From the NCBI GenBank assembly GCA_021397835.1, contig JAJFZO010000049.1:1183001-1247000 (forward strand): a stretch of DNA of 64,000 nucleotides. Direction: 5' to 3'. Made by a program: the position numbers and the translations under genes. The stretch is from Moringa oleifera. Its lineage: Eukaryota; Streptophyta; Magnoliopsida; Brassicales; Moringaceae. The notes beneath the pieces were generated by a model, which saw nothing but the letters and a program-made list of their open reading frames with translations, ran no database searches and was not told where the DNA came from. This document shows positions 62,633 through 64,000 of this stretch, one piece after another (within the stretch, counting starts at the first letter, position 1; each line of letters starts with the position of its first letter).

Positions 62633-63674
62633 ATTTCTGTTTCTGGTTAGTAATAGCTTCTACACGTTGTAACAGCTCTGCTGTACTATGCCTTCTGAAG
62701 ATGGTATACTTATTAAATATGCAGATTTATTCCGTGCACTTTATTTATTTCCTCTTTTAACTTCAGAATTGGAATCTAGCAAGAGTAGCACATGCATACA
62801 AGAACTGAAGAACATCAATAATACAGAACTGTAAACCCTGTGAACAAACAGGTAATCCTCCTTGAATACAATACCCATTCTCAATTTTCCCATTTGCCAA
62901 ACAGAAAAGGAAAAGATAATACTAATCCACATCTATGTAGTGAGTAGCCTGGTAAACTTCCTGCTCTGGTGAAGTGGTGGATTGGGGAAAATAACAGCTC
63001 TAGACTTGGTGACATGAATGACTGAAGAAGGGCTAATGTTGGCCAAAGTGTTTAGATGATGGCAAGAAAACTACATTCCCCAATCCCTAATAAAATAGCC
63101 ACATTACCAGATAACCTTTTTACACCGCAAGGAGCTTATACAGAAAAAAACACATTATTTCTGCAAGGAGCTTGCTCCAAGAATACAAATATATACAATC
63201 TGAAGGGCCATGATAAAAGTGACAATAAAAGATGATAGAATCAAAACGAGCTGAACAATACTCCGCATGGATGCCAATCTTATCAAATATCCTACACAAG
63301 TGAAATACATGGAACTCATAGCTCCTCATATTGTTCATGTTTTCATATGCACTGGCTACAAACACCTTCAGCATAATTTCAGAGAAATGAATTGAGGGAA
63401 GAAATTAAACAAAGTGGGGGTGAAGCTCGCGCTCTGGTGAGCAGAACACCTTGATGGTTACTCTGCTTTGATTCCTTTTTGCACATTAAGATATTATAAA
63501 CATCAAAAGATGCAGGAAAGAGTTAGATTCTTACAGGACGGTTTAAGTGACACCCCAATATCTCCATGCACTTTTTATCGTTCTAGTCTTGCAGAGCTTG
63601 ATGGGTCTTATACAGTATTGTCGCAAATCAGTCAGTTTGATGCATATATGATACAACACATTAGCACATCATCC
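62633..63674. other. 3' flanks between polygalacturonase-like and MAP kinase genes
   Basis: Convergent genes meet here. The left part is the 3' untranslated region of the polygalacturonase-like gene; the right part is likely the 3' untranslated region of the minus-strand MAP kinase. Open frames at 62741-62932 and 63120-63374 show no motif. Confidence 0.45.
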
Positions 63675-63847
63675 TCAATGAATTGGATCCGGATTGAATT
63701 TCACAGATTCCCGATAGATGAGCTCCTTGATATTTTCTTCAGTGAAAGATGGCTGCTCAAAGTCAAAACTGAAAGGCCTTGGGCAAACAGGCTCCTCATT
63801 GATATCATGAAGCGGTGCCAAGTATGGATGGCAAAGAGCTTCATCAA
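63675..63847 (-). CDS. MAP kinase, MPK4/MPK11 class, last exon only (partial)
   Basis: The final exon starts after a clean TTTGCAG acceptor (63848-63850) and encodes the C-terminus [20 protein letters not shown] then [20 protein letters not shown], ending KFNPDPIH. This matches the kinase-domain end and common-docking-side tail (LHDxNEEP) of group B plant MAP kinases such as MPK4, MPK11, MPK12 and MPK5. These Ser/Thr kinases are the last tier of immune, stress and cytokinesis cascades. The catalytic exons lie beyond the right edge of the window, so intactness cannot be judged. Confidence 0.9.
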
Positions 63848-64000
63848 CTGCAAACCAGCAGAAAGAAGAATAGTAATTAATCAAGGAGAAAAAGGAAGAA
63901 TTGTTTTAAACAAAAGAAGACATTTCACAATCAAAATGACTCCAAATTTAAGCATCACAAAATTTTCTAATTTATATGATACTTTAGTATCTACTTCCAA

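Noticed and set aside
1..64000. CRISPR arrays, rRNA, tRNA or bacterial operon structure
   Set aside because: None seen; the window is plant nuclear DNA.

Overview
This is nuclear DNA from a flowering plant, most likely a eudicot. It has split genes with GT-AG introns, AT-rich spacers, plant-only families (UGT91-type glycosyltransferase, FRO ferric reductase, malectin-like receptor, DUF604 glycosyltransferase) and plant L1-type and Ty1/copia-type retroelements. I cannot name the species. Gene models were read by hand: splice sites were chosen so that reading phase closes at every junction and the joined protein matches remembered family members.

Layout. 1-4.2 kb: two minus-strand genes, an EGF-repeat membrane protein (1001-2030) and a RING-H2 E3 ligase very close to BRH1 (3437-3943). 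4.2-9.2 kb: AT-rich spacer, with a TGGGCY cluster before the next gene. 9.3-25.6 kb (+): a 23-exon RIC1 homologue (WD40-like protein, RAB GEF subunit) whose intron 13 has been enlarged by a 5.5-kb dead LINE with a 17-bp target duplication. 26.9-29.9 kb (-): an eight-exon ferric-chelate reductase (FRO). 30-33.4 kb: AT-rich spacer. 33.7-35.1 kb (-): an intronless CrRLK1L-like ectodomain protein that stops just after its membrane segment and has no kinase. 35.9-38.3 kb (-): a two-exon DUF604 fringe-like glycosyltransferase. 38.4-42.3 kb: AT-rich DNA with two tandem-repeat families. 42.4-43.8 kb (+): a frameshifted UGT91-type pseudogene. 44.8-48.4 kb (-): mitochondrial mechanosensitive channel MSL1. 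51.6-53.0 kb (-): an intact UGT91-type gene that pairs in inverted orientation with the pseudogene, with MSL1 between them. 53.4-56 kb: a decayed Ty1/copia element. 60.8-62.6 kb (+): a five-exon polygalacturonase-like protein. 63.7 kb (-): the last exon of an MPK4-class MAP kinase that runs off the window.

The genes do not form a pathway or operon. From memory, several have close chromosomal neighbours in Arabidopsis (BRH1/RIC1/pectin-lyase-like; MSL1/fringe-like; FRO/MPK11), so the window looks like an ancestral block that was later duplicated and fractionated. The most unusual sequence-level observation is that three minus-strand genes (EGF protein, FRO, malectin protein) each carry a second, partial copy of their own coding 3' end just downstream of the stop codon. 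In the EGF gene that copy has become a perfect 23-bp hairpin. I found no CRISPR, tRNA or rRNA genes, and no clearly novel multi-gene system.
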